Positions 1 to 6,599 are shown, numbered from the stretch's first letter. The stretch is DNA of 15,872 nt from a bacterium (GCA_012517755.1 JAAYUH010000020.1:1-15872), one strand, 5' to 3'. Translations and numbers: made by a program. The notes: generated by a model not told the origin, from the sequence alone.

Positions 1-2319
1 CTTAAAAACTTTTTCAGGGGTGAATGGAAGGTTGTTGAGTTTAATTCCAACTGCATCTAAAACTGCATTTCTTATTGCTGGGGCAGGTCCATTTATATTT
101 ATTTCAGCAACTGATTTTGCACCAAAAGGCCCTGTTGGATCATATGTTTCAACGAATTTAACAACTATTTCTGGAATATCAACTGATGTCAATAGTTTAT
201 AATCAAGGAAATTAGGGTTTAACATAACTCCTCTTTTTGAATAAATTATCTCTTCTGTTAAAGCAAAACCTAAACCCTGAACTATTGAACCAATTGCCTG
301 TCCTTTTGAGAGATTTGGATGAATAACTATACCTATATCATTTATCGCAACATATTTAACTGGGATGATTTGTCCTGTTTCAAGGTCAAGATCTATAAGA
401 ACAAAGTGAGCTGCAAAAGGTGGTGGTGATTTTGGAGAGACAAAAGATGCTGAAGCTTCTATCTGTTCTTGTTCAAAATCATAAAAACTCCTTTCCCCTA
501 TCTCTTTCAATGAAATTTTCTCACCACTGTTTATATTTACGACATTTCTATCTTTTATAATTAAATCATCAGGATTTTCATTCATAAGTTTTGATGCATA
601 TTCAATTATTTTTTTCTTAATTTCATTACCAGCCCTCTTAACTGCACCACCTGATATGTAGGTTGTACTTGAAGCATAAGCACCTGTGTCAAAAGGAGTA
701 AAATCTGTGTCTGATGAATAAACTTTTATATCTTCATAAGGAACTCCAATTTCTTCAGCAAGAATTTGAGCAAGAATAGTATCAGAACCAGTACCAATAT
801 CTGTTGCTCCAATAAAAAGGTGGAATGTTCCATCATCATTGAGTTTCACTCTTGCTGCTGCCATATCAACAAGAGGAATTCCAGAACCCTGCATCATAAT
901 TGCCATTCCAACGCCTCTTATAAGATTTTTATCTTTTATTCTTTTTCCTCTCCATTTTTCCCACTCTATTTCATTTTTTCCAAGCTCAATACATTTACTT
1001 AAGGAGCTACTCTCTATATATTGAGTTATACCCTCTTTTCCCTCTCCAAGTTTTTCAAAAATTGGGGATGTTTCTCCTTCTCTTATATGATTTTTAATTC
1101 TCAATTCAATTGGATCTATCCCGATTAATTCTGCAAGATCATCCATTGCACTTTCAAGAGCAAAATATCCATTTGTTGCTCCATATCCTCTAAAGGCACC
1201 AGATACAGGTAAATTTGTATAAACAGAATCTCCAATGAACCTTACATTTTTTGCTTTGTTATAAAGAGGTAAAGTTTTACTTCCAGAATTAAATAGAACT
1301 GTTGGCCCATGAGTACCATAAGCACCGTTATTCAAAAGGACTCTCATATCAATTGTATTTAATTTTCCATCCCTATCTGCTCCTAATTTTATCCATATTT
1401 TTGATGGGTGTCTTAACCTCGTAGAGATAAACTCTTCTTTTCTTGTTAGTTCCATTCTAACTGGTCTTTTTGTTCTTATTGTCATAAGGGAACAGATATC
1501 CTCTATTAATATCTCTTGTTTTACACCAAATCCACCACCAATTCTTGGTTTTATAACTCTAATTTTTTTCATAGGAAATTCTAAGATTTTTGAAAGTATT
1601 CTTCTTGTATGAAAAGGAACTTGAGTGCTTGTTCTTACAATTAAATTTCCATATTCATCAAAATATGTTATTGCTATATGTGTTTCAATCGGAGTATGTT
1701 GAACAGGTTGTGTAAAATATATCTCTTCTTCAATTTTATAGAACGACTCTTTTAGTCCGTTTTCAACATCCCCAATTGTTATATCAACATGTGATATTAT
1801 ATTTTTACTTTTATCATAAACTCCACTTATATCATCTTCATCATGAATTATAACCTCTCCTTTCATTGCTTCTTCTGGATCAAGAACATATGGCAACTCT
1901 TTATATGTTACTTTTATTTTTGAGATAGCCTCATCAACAATTTCAATTGAATCTCCACCAACAGCAAGAACTCTGTCTCCAACAAATCTTACTTTTTTAT
2001 CAAACATAAAATGATCATATGGTGATGGTTCTGGATAACCCTGACCAGCAGTTGTATGTGCTATTCTTGGTGTATTTTTGTATGAAAGAACTATTCTTAC
2101 TCCAGGAATTTTTAATGCTTCACTTTCATCTATTTCAACAATTTCTGCATTGGGATGAGGGCTTGTCATTATTTTTGCATAGAGCATATTTGGAAGAAAA
2201 ATATCATCAGTAAAAAGTGGTTGACCTGTTGCAAGGGGTAACCCATCATATTTTTCAACATTTTTTCCTACTATATTGAACTCTTTTATCAATTCATCTT
2301 TTTTTATAACTTTACTCAT
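1..2319 (-). CDS. Xanthine dehydrogenase-family molybdopterin-binding subunit (3' end beyond window)
   Basis: This is the large catalytic subunit of a three-subunit molybdenum hydroxylase, which hydroxylates an aromatic N-heterocycle such as hypoxanthine or xanthine at the Mo-pterin centre. The frame is open from an ATG at 2319 to the left edge, giving 773 residues. Family members are about 760-790 residues, so only a short C-terminal tail is missing. Visible motifs are an N-terminal region with ATGQPLF and DDIFLPNMLYAK, the cofactor loop RIGGGFGVKQE near residue 262, GAFRGYG near 376, and GPFGAKSVAE near the end. E739 of that last motif occupies the place of the family's catalytic glutamate. 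The ATG overlaps the stop of the Fe-S gene (ATGA) and has AAGGAGG upstream, so it is translationally coupled. It is the last visible gene of the leftward operon. The purine substrate is inferred from the nucleoside genes nearby; related enzymes act on nicotinate, aldehydes or other heterocycles. Confidence 0.92.
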   Translation of the reverse strand, partial: MSKVIKKDELIKEFNIVGKNVEKYDGLPLATGQPLFTDDIFLPNMLYAKIMTSPHPNAEIVEIDESEALKIPGVRIVLSYKNTPRIAHTTAGQGYPEPSPYDHFMFDKKVRFVGDRVLAVGGDSIEIVDEAISKIKVTYKELPYVLDPEEAMKGEVIIHDEDDISGVYDKSKNIISHVDITIGDVENGLKESFYKIEEEIYFTQPVQHTPIETHIAITYFDEYGNLIVRTSTQVPFHTRRILSKILEFPMKKIRVIKPRIGGGFGVKQEILIEDICSLMTIRTKRPVRMELTRKEEFISTRLRHPSKIWIKLGADRDGKLNTIDMRVLLNNGAYGTHGPTVLFNSGSKTLPLYNKAKNVRFIGDSVYTNLPVSGAFRGYGATNGYFALESAMDDLAELIGIDPIELRIKNHIREGETSPIFEKLGEGKEGITQYIESSSLSKCIELGKNEIEWEKWRGKRIKDKNLIRGVGMAIMMQGSGIPLVDMAAARVKLNDDGTFHLFIGATDIGTGSDTILAQILAEEIGVPYEDIKVYSSDTDFTPFDTGAYASSTTYISGGAVKRAGNEIKKKIIEYASKLMNENPDDLIIKDRNVVNINSGEKISLKEIGERSFYDFEQEQIEASASFVSPKSPPPFAAHFVLIDLDLETGQIIPVKYVAINDIGIVIHPNLSKGQAIGSIVQGLGFALTEEIIYSKRGVMLNPNFLDYKLLTSVDIPEIVVKFVETYDPTGPFGAKSVAEININGPAPAIRNAVLDAVGIKLNNLPFTPEKVFK

Positions 2320-2786
2320 TTTACCTCCTTAATTTTTTTGATAACTTTTTCAACTGCTACAATCTGTTGAATATATCCTGTACATCTACATATATGACTT
2401 GAAAGTGACTCTTTTATATCATCTTTTGTTGGGTCTGGATTTTTTCTTAATAAACCCTCAACTGAAATAATTATTCCAGGAATGCAGTAACCACATTGTA
2501 TTGCACCTTCTTCTACAAAAGTTTTTTGAATCAAATCTGGTTTATCTATATCTCCAATCCCTTTTATTGTTGTTACTTTTTTTCCAATAACTTTACCAAC
2601 AAGAAGTGTGCAAGAAGGAATAGGTTTGTCATCGATAAGAACATTACAGGCACCACACTCTCCAGTTTTACAATTATTTCCTTTTACTTCATAGTGGAGG
2701 TATCTTCTTAAGAGTTCAAAAAGTGTTTCACCTGGATATGCATCATAATTTACCTCTTCTCCATTTAATATAAAATTTATTATCAT
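2316..2786 (-). CDS. [2Fe-2S] iron-sulfur subunit of xanthine dehydrogenase-family hydroxylase
   Basis: This small electron-transfer subunit of 156 residues carries two [2Fe-2S] clusters that pass electrons from the Mo centre to FAD. The N-terminal ferredoxin fold has the plant-type motif CKTGECGAC (C39, C44, C47) followed by C59. The C-terminal helical domain has CGYC (C98, C101) and CRCTGY (C133, C135). This is the complete set of eight cysteines expected for the family. I chose the ATG at 2786 because AGGAGGAG lies just upstream. An in-frame TTG at 2813 would add nine residues, but it falls inside a palindrome and has no better ribosome binding site. The stop overlaps the start of the molybdopterin subunit by four bases. 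The length is normal for the family. Confidence 0.95.
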   Translation of the reverse strand: MIINFILNGEEVNYDAYPGETLFELLRRYLHYEVKGNNCKTGECGACNVLIDDKPIPSCTLLVGKVIGKKVTTIKGIGDIDKPDLIQKTFVEEGAIQCGYCIPGIIISVEGLLRKNPDPTKDDIKESLSSHICRCTGYIQQIVAVEKVIKKIKEVK

Positions 2787-2808
2787 ATCTCCTCCTTTTT
2801 TATTTAAG

Positions 2809-2839
2809 CGCAACCATGGTGTCTGACACCTCTGTTGCG
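2809..2839. repeat. GC-rich REP-like inverted repeat in the hydroxylase operon
   Basis: This 31-base imperfect palindrome is centred on 2824. The left arm is CGCAAC-CAT-GGTGTC and the right arm is GACACC-TCT-GTTGCG. Two 6-bp perfect blocks on each side are separated by a 3-base mismatched bulge, so 12 of 15 positions pair around a single central base. It fills almost the whole gap between the FAD-subunit stop at 2844 and the ribosome binding site of the Fe-S gene. Its base composition is strikingly GC-rich against the surrounding AT-rich DNA. In mRNA it would form a stable hairpin that could protect or separate transcript segments. The GGTGTC-N-GACACC core resembles short palindromes of REP type, but no second copy or transposase is present in this window. 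Confidence 0.7.
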
Positions 2840-2843
2840 GTAG

Positions 2844-3683
2844 TTAAAATTTGTTAAGGTCATTTTTAATTTTAATTAAGCTTCTTTTTGTTAAAACACC
2901 AGAAAGGTTTTTTCTATATTCCATTGATAATCTCATATCATTTTGAACTTCAGATGTCTTTATTGCTATCTCTTTTGATAAATTTATTACATCATCATCT
3001 AATTCTTTATTTAATAAAAATTTTTCAGCCTCATCTAAATGAACTGGAAATCCTGGCCTTCCACCTAAAATAATGTTCACCTTTTCGACTTTCTTTCCAT
3101 TTAATTTAACTAAAACTCCTTCATTAATTAAAGGAATATCGTTTCCTGTTCTTGTAAATCTTATATATGAGAAGTGATATGAATCATCAAATTTAGGTAA
3201 ATCTATTTCAGTTAAAACAAATTTTTTCTTTGATGTTTTTTTGTATTGTAAGAATTCATCTATTGATAAAATATTTTCTTCACCATCAAAAACTTTAACT
3301 TTTCCTTCAAGAGTTATAAAAATTGTTAGAATATCAGACCAACTATAACCTCTAACAATTGTTCCTCCTATTGTTATAACATTCCTTAATATCGGTGTAG
3401 CAACAGATTTTATTGCATTTCTAAATGAACCATTAAGGATATCTATCTTTTCAAGCCCATCAAGAGTATTTGCTGCTCCAATTGAAATATAGTTATTGTC
3501 CTCTTTTATGTAGTTTAAGTTAAGTTTATCAAGATAAATAAGATATTCTAACTCTTTTCTTTCCCTCCATACAATATCAACTCCACCTCCAACAATATCT
3601 CCCTTTTCTTTAAAATCGTTGAGTAATTTTAGGCATTCTTCAATAGTTAAAGGATAGAAACACTCTTTTACATTTTTTAACAT
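2844..3683 (-). CDS. FAD-binding subunit of xanthine dehydrogenase-family hydroxylase
   Basis: This 279-residue medium subunit (CoxM/CutM/XdhB-type) holds FAD, which passes electrons to NAD or another acceptor. The N-terminal FAD_binding_5 domain shows VGGGVDIVW at residues 31-39, in place of the common AGGTDL pyrophosphate loop. It also shows TIGGTIVRGYSWSD around 104-117, corresponding to the family's TIGGN-(x)n-D segment. The C-terminal part (from about 165) has the CO-dehydrogenase flavoprotein C-terminal pattern with FTRTGNDIP, ILGG, and an EYRKNLSGVLTKR end. The length matches the family. The ATG at 3683 is preceded by AAGGAGG, which lies in the 12-base gap after the kinase stop. The gene is transcribed with the kinase upstream and the Fe-S and Mo subunits downstream. 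The usual ASP..AD stretch of the second FAD loop is replaced by RGYSWSD, but the fold assignment is not in doubt. Confidence 0.9.
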   Translation of the reverse strand: MLKNVKECFYPLTIEECLKLLNDFKEKGDIVGGGVDIVWRERKELEYLIYLDKLNLNYIKEDNNYISIGAANTLDGLEKIDILNGSFRNAIKSVATPILRNVITIGGTIVRGYSWSDILTIFITLEGKVKVFDGEENILSIDEFLQYKKTSKKKFVLTEIDLPKFDDSYHFSYIRFTRTGNDIPLINEGVLVKLNGKKVEKVNIILGGRPGFPVHLDEAEKFLLNKELDDDVINLSKEIAIKTSEVQNDMRLSMEYRKNLSGVLTKRSLIKIKNDLNKF

Positions 3684-3695
3684 TTTACCTCCTTC

Positions 3696-4607
3696 TTATG
3701 TTTTTATATTTATATCTGGGATATAAAAACCAAATTTTGTAGTTGAGATTGCTGCAAAATAATTTGCAAATTCAAGCGATGCTTTTAAATCATCTGTTTG
3801 AAGATATTTATGAATAAAAAGGGCATTAAAAACATCTCCTGCTCCAACTGTATCAACGCTTTTAACTCTGTGACCCTCTATATAAATCTCTTCATCCTTT
3901 TTTAATAGTTTCACACCTTTTTCACCCATTTTGACTATTAAAATTTTACCATCATTAATCAAATTGTTTACATTTTTCTTACCTATTATTTTAAACTCTT
4001 CCTCATTTGTAAAAATTAAAAAGCTCTTTAATAAAAATTTATAGGCGTACTCTTTAAAATATTTAATTCCTTTACCTATTCTATAGTTCAAATCAAAAAA
4101 TATTTTTTTATCTGAAAAAAATTTATCTATAAATTCAAAGAACCTTTCATTAAAATTTTTTTCTGTTAAGATTCCTCCTGATATATAAATTGCATCAATT
4201 TTATTTAAATCAACCTTTTTTATTTGATTAAAATCTATATCAAGGTAACTTGCATTTTTTAAATTGGCAAAACTAACCCTCTCACCATTTTTATTTAAAA
4301 TTATGATGACAACAGCTGTTTTTTTGTTAGAAAAGTTAATTAAATCACTATTAACTTCATATTTTTTTAGTTGTTTATATATCTTTTTTCCAAAATCATC
4401 TCTACTTAAAGAACCAAAATAGTATGTATTAGTGCCAAATTTACTGAGTGAAATTGAGGAGTTTATTCCTGTTCCACCAAATTTTATCTTCAACATCTTT
4501 GTATGATGGTTAGAATCTGGCGAAAAAATAAAATTATCCTCTTTTATTCTTATTTTTATATCAACACAGTTATCTCCAAAAACAATCACATTTTTTTTCA
4601 TTTTCAT
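3696..4607 (-). CDS. PfkB-family carbohydrate/nucleoside kinase, substrate unknown
   Basis: This 303-residue ribokinase-fold kinase transfers the gamma-phosphate of ATP to a sugar or nucleoside hydroxyl. The N-terminus has VFGDNCVDI. The first PfkB signature region is FGGTGINSS, followed by FGSLSRDDFGKKI. The second signature is DTVGAGDVF, with the catalytic base Asp at about residue 258 next to the anion-hole GAG. It differs clearly from the ribokinase at 6630, so it is not a duplicate. Its place at the head of the Mo-hydroxylase operon suggests a nucleoside or sugar kinase role, but the substrate cannot be read from the sequence. Two starts are possible, ATG at 4607 and ATG at 4601 (MKMKK). 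AGAAG lies immediately before the first, which is too close for a normal ribosome binding site but acceptable for the second. A TATAAT on this strand at 4621-4616 would start the mRNA almost at the ATG. Confidence 0.88.
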   Translation of the reverse strand: MKMKKNVIVFGDNCVDIKIRIKEDNFIFSPDSNHHTKMLKIKFGGTGINSSISLSKFGTNTYYFGSLSRDDFGKKIYKQLKKYEVNSDLINFSNKKTAVVIIILNKNGERVSFANLKNASYLDIDFNQIKKVDLNKIDAIYISGGILTEKNFNERFFEFIDKFFSDKKIFFDLNYRIGKGIKYFKEYAYKFLLKSFLIFTNEEEFKIIGKKNVNNLINDGKILIVKMGEKGVKLLKKDEEIYIEGHRVKSVDTVGAGDVFNALFIHKYLQTDDLKASLEFANYFAAISTTKFGFYIPDINIKT

Positions 4608-4615
4608 CTTCTTTA

Positions 4616-4621
4616 ATTATA
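4616..4621 (-). promoter_or_regulatory. Predicted -10 element for the kinase/Mo-hydroxylase operon
   Basis: Read on the minus strand this is a perfect TATAAT. It ends 8 bases before the ATG at 4607, so transcription would start within a few bases of the start codon. No convincing -35 is present: the best-spaced hexamer reads GAATAA. It forms one arm of an AATTATA/TATAATT inverted repeat with the opposing -10 at 4633-4638, so the two promoters overlap. Prediction from sequence only. Confidence 0.5.
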
Positions 4622-4632
4622 AAAAATTTTGT

Positions 4633-4638
4633 TATAAT
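4633..4638 (+). promoter_or_regulatory. Predicted extended -10 promoter giving a leaderless PASTA-lipoprotein mRNA
   Basis: The sequence TGTTATAAT (4630-4638) is a perfect extended -10 element (TGnTATAAT), which can work without a good -35. The ATG of the PASTA lipoprotein is at 4645, only 7 bases after the hexamer. The expected transcription start therefore falls on or next to the start codon. No Shine-Dalgarno sequence is present between them, in agreement with a leaderless mRNA. Confidence 0.6.
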
Positions 4639-4644
4639 TTATTC

Positions 4645-5319
4645 ATGAAAAAATTGATTTTGATTTTATCGATTTCCTTTATATTTTTCTTAATCTCATG
4701 TAATGGTCAAGAAGAGCTTATTTCTACTCCTTCTATAATAGGTTTAAAAATTAGAGACGCTGAAAAAATTGCTGAAGATAAAGGACTTCTTGTGAAAGTA
4801 ACAAAAAGTGATTTTTCAAAAGATTTTCCAATTGACTATATTATTTCTCAAGATCCATCACCTTATGTTCTTGTAAAAAAAGGAAGAATAATAAATGTTG
4901 TTATAAGTAGTGGACCCCCTAAAGTTTTAGTTCCAGATTTAATTGGTATGAATTTTAAAGAAGCACAAGAAATAATTTATGAGAATAAACTTTTACTTGG
5001 TAAGATTGAGGAAATTTTAGATCCTAATGTTGGGGTTGGAATAATAATTGAACAATCACCTTCACCAAAAACTTATGTTGAAGAAGACACAAAAATAGAT
5101 TTAAAAATATCAAAAGGAGTTTTAGGTCAAATTCCATCACTTATTGGATTGTCTGTTGATGAAGCAAAGAGTTTGATTGTAACAAGTGGATATAATGTTG
5201 GTAAGGTTATAAACAAATCAAATCCAGCTTATCCATCTGGTATTGTATGGAATCAAGATCCTGCGCCTCTAACCTATGGAAGCCCTGACACAATAATTGA
5301 TATTTATGTAAATCCGTGA
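4645..5319 (+). CDS. Lipoprotein with three PASTA domains
   Basis: This 224-residue surface lipoprotein starts with a signal peptide (MKK, then a hydrophobic stretch) ending in lipobox LISC with C19 as the lipidated residue. The rest is three PASTA repeats, at about 28-92, 93-158 and 160-224. Each opens with a P-x-(L/I)-IG-(L/M) motif (TPSIIGLKIRDAEKIA, VPDLIGMNFKEAQEII, IPSLIGLSVDEAKSLI) and closes with a QDPSP/QSPSP/QDPAP motif plus a beta strand. PASTA domains in bacterial Ser/Thr kinases and penicillin-binding proteins are known to bind peptidoglycan fragments or beta-lactams. Here there is no kinase or transpeptidase domain, so the protein is probably a membrane-anchored cell-wall binder or sensor. 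The start has no ribosome binding site, and a -10 box sits 7 bases upstream. Its stop overlaps the GTG start of rpe (GTGA). In many Firmicutes rpe follows a PASTA kinase gene, which this arrangement echoes. Confidence 0.88.
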   Translation: MKKLILILSISFIFFLISCNGQEELISTPSIIGLKIRDAEKIAEDKGLLVKVTKSDFSKDFPIDYIISQDPSPYVLVKKGRIINVVISSGPPKVLVPDLIGMNFKEAQEIIYENKLLLGKIEEILDPNVGVGIIIEQSPSPKTYVEEDTKIDLKISKGVLGQIPSLIGLSVDEAKSLIVTSGYNVGKVINKSNPAYPSGIVWNQDPAPLTYGSPDTIIDIYVNP

Positions 5320-5954
5320 AAATAGCTCCTTCAATACTCGCTTCTAATTTCAAGAATCTTCAAGAAGATATAAAAAAAATAGAAGAAGTCGCAGATATTG
5401 TTCATCTTGATATTATGGATGGTCATTTTGTACCAAATATATCTTTTGGATTTCCGATTATAAAAGCAGTAAGAGAATTAACAACTTTACCTCTTGATGC
5501 ACATCTTATGATTGAAAAACCTGAAAATTATATTGATAGATTTATTGATTATGGTGTTGATATGATATCTGTCCACATTGAGGGAAATTATCATATTCAT
5601 AGATTAATCTATTCGATAAAAAAGAGAGATAAAAAAGCAGGAGTTGCAATAAATCCAGGAACAAATATATCTCTAATTTATCCAATAATTAAAGATGTTG
5701 ATTTTATTTTAATTATGAGCGTTAATCCAGGTTTCTCTGGGCAAAACTTTATTGACTCTTCTCTTGAAAAAATTGAAAATGTTGTTAAAATTAAAAAAGA
5801 AGAAAATTTAAACTTCGAAATAGAAGTTGATGGTGGTTTGAATTTTGAAATAGGGAAAAGGTTAAAAGAGATTGGTTGTGATATACTTGTATTTGGAGAT
5901 TTCTTCTTTAGAAATTTTAATGAATCAAAAATTTTTATGAGGAATTTAAAATGA
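5316..5954 (+). CDS. rpe: Ribulose-phosphate 3-epimerase
   Basis: This 212-residue TIM-barrel enzyme interconverts ribulose-5-phosphate and xylulose-5-phosphate in the pentose phosphate pathway. The N-terminus IAPSILASNF matches the family's APSILSADF. Metal and catalytic residues are present: H30 and D32 in HLDIMDGHFVPN, H63 in LDAHLMIEKP, and D172 in EVDGGLN. The loop VNPGFSGQ that helps grip phosphate is also kept. The last phosphate-binding motif is unusual: where the family usually reads VAGSAIF, this protein reads LVFGDFFF (G194, D195), putting an acidic residue at a phosphate site. The start is a GTG that overlaps the PASTA stop and has no ribosome binding site, so translation is probably coupled. 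Its stop in turn overlaps the antitoxin ATG. In context it would process ribose-5-phosphate made by the nearby ribokinase, via the pentose phosphate pathway. Confidence 0.9.
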   Translation: MKIAPSILASNFKNLQEDIKKIEEVADIVHLDIMDGHFVPNISFGFPIIKAVRELTTLPLDAHLMIEKPENYIDRFIDYGVDMISVHIEGNYHIHRLIYSIKKRDKKAGVAINPGTNISLIYPIIKDVDFILIMSVNPGFSGQNFIDSSLEKIENVVKIKKEENLNFEIEVDGGLNFEIGKRLKEIGCDILVFGDFFFRNFNESKIFMRNLK

Positions 5955-6217
5955 AAAACGAAAAGCTGACTTTAAATTTACCTCCAGAACTTTTGGAGGC
6001 AATAGAAAAAAAAGCAAAAAGAGAGAAAAAGAAGAAAGAGGATTTGATAAAAGAGCTTCTTGCATTTTATCTTTCCATTGAAGACAGAAAAACAAGAATA
6101 AAAAAAGAGATAGTAAAAAGTTATAAAACATCAAGTGAGACAAGTCTTTTTTTCTCAAGAGAGTTTTTCGAATTAGAACAGGAACTTTACAAGGAACTTT
6201 TCAATAATATTAAGTAG
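5951..6217 (+). CDS. Ribbon-helix-helix antitoxin (MazE/EndoAI-like)
   Basis: This 88-residue, highly charged protein lies directly before a MazF toxin gene. The N-terminal 45 residues look like a ribbon-helix-helix DNA-binding unit: a short strand (KLTLNLP), then PELLEAIEKKAKREKKKKEDLIKELL split as two helices. The C-terminal half, rich in Lys, Glu and Phe, is the expected flexible toxin-binding tail. In Bacillus the MazF homologue EndoA is paired with an RHH antitoxin (EndoAI), and this pair fits that type rather than the AbrB-fold MazE of E. coli. The ATG overlaps the rpe stop (ATGA) and has GAGG eight bases upstream. It probably neutralises the toxin and may repress the operon. Assignment rests on fold pattern and neighbour; the sequence itself is low-complexity. 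Confidence 0.75.
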   Translation: MKNEKLTLNLPPELLEAIEKKAKREKKKKEDLIKELLAFYLSIEDRKTRIKKEIVKSYKTSSETSLFFSREFFELEQELYKELFNNIK

Positions 6218-6224
6218 TTTATTG

Positions 6225-6584
6225 ATGAAAAAAAATTATATTAAAAGAGGAGAGATTTATCTTGTCGACCTTTCTTCTTCATCAGGATCAGAACAAAGTG
6301 GATTAAGGCCTGTTTTGATTATTCAAAATGATATTGGAAACCAACATTCACCAACTGTAATAATTGCAGCAATAACATCAAAAGTTGTTGAGGAATCATA
6401 TCCAATTGTTATCAAAGTTAATGAAAAAGAGGGAGGGCTTGATAAAGAAAGTTATGTATTATTAAATCAAATAAGAACAATAGACAAAAAAAGATTGATA
6501 AAAAAAATTGGGAAATTAAGAAGAGAAACAATGAATAAAATAGATGTAGCATTAAAAATATCTTTGGGGTTAATTAAAATTTAA
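6225..6584 (+). CDS. mazF: MazF/EndoA-type mRNA interferase toxin
   Basis: This 119-residue PemK/MazF-family endoribonuclease cuts single-stranded mRNA at short sequence motifs when released from its antitoxin. It has the hallmark N-terminal strand KRGEIYLVDL, then GSEQSGLRPVLIIQND with R28, and SPTVIIAAITS with T51. The Arg and Thr match the catalytic residues known for this family. The match to the EndoA group (GSEQ-G-RPVL-IQND) is strong and the length is typical. I take the ATG at 6225; a TTG at 6222 would add one residue. Neither start has a clear ribosome binding site, whereas the antitoxin upstream has a good one, which would keep toxin below antitoxin. It lies 7 bases after the antitoxin stop and is the last gene of the PASTA-rpe operon. 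Confidence 0.93.
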   Translation: MKKNYIKRGEIYLVDLSSSSGSEQSGLRPVLIIQNDIGNQHSPTVIIAAITSKVVEESYPIVIKVNEKEGGLDKESYVLLNQIRTIDKKRLIKKIGKLRRETMNKIDVALKISLGLIKI

Positions 6585-6599
6585 AATTATATTATAATT
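6585..6599. repeat. Perfect AT palindrome overlapping the ribokinase promoter
   Basis: AATTATA-T-TATAATT is a 15-base palindrome immediately after the mazF stop. It contains TATAAT on both strands. The same AATTATA/TATAATT arms occur, with an 11-base spacer, in the divergent promoter region at 4615-4639. It could be an operator or simply a symmetric -10. AT-rich DNA yields such palindromes by chance, so the functional claim is weak. Confidence 0.35.
6593..6598 (+). promoter_or_regulatory. Predicted -10 element for the nucleoside-use operon
   Basis: A perfect TATAAT lies 31 bases before the ribokinase ATG at 6630, within the only non-coding gap (45 bases) between mazF and ribokinase. The best 17-base-spaced -35 candidate (TTAATT near 6570) is poor. 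The leader is far too short for a purine riboswitch. Sequence prediction only. Confidence 0.45.

Noticed and set aside
91..123. Catalytic-loop variant GAKSVAE instead of GAKGVGE in the molybdopterin subunit
   Set aside because: The glutamate is kept, and as far as I recall this wording is common in anaerobe members of the family, so it is not unusual.
1..2319. Short open frames on the plus strand inside the molybdopterin subunit (for example 20-202, 766-1002, 2019-2213)
   Set aside because: They lie antisense to a 773-residue frame with clear family motifs and have no ribosome binding sites or recognisable domains.
2787..2813. N-terminal extension of the Fe-S subunit from TTG at 2813
   Set aside because: The extension (nine residues) lies in the palindrome and has no ribosome binding site; the ATG at 2786 has AGGAGGAG.
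5946..6158. Hydrophobic Leu/Phe-rich frame antisense to the antitoxin
   Set aside because: It is the mirror of the Lys/Glu-rich antitoxin codons (AAA/GAA read as TTT/TTC), with no start signal of its own.
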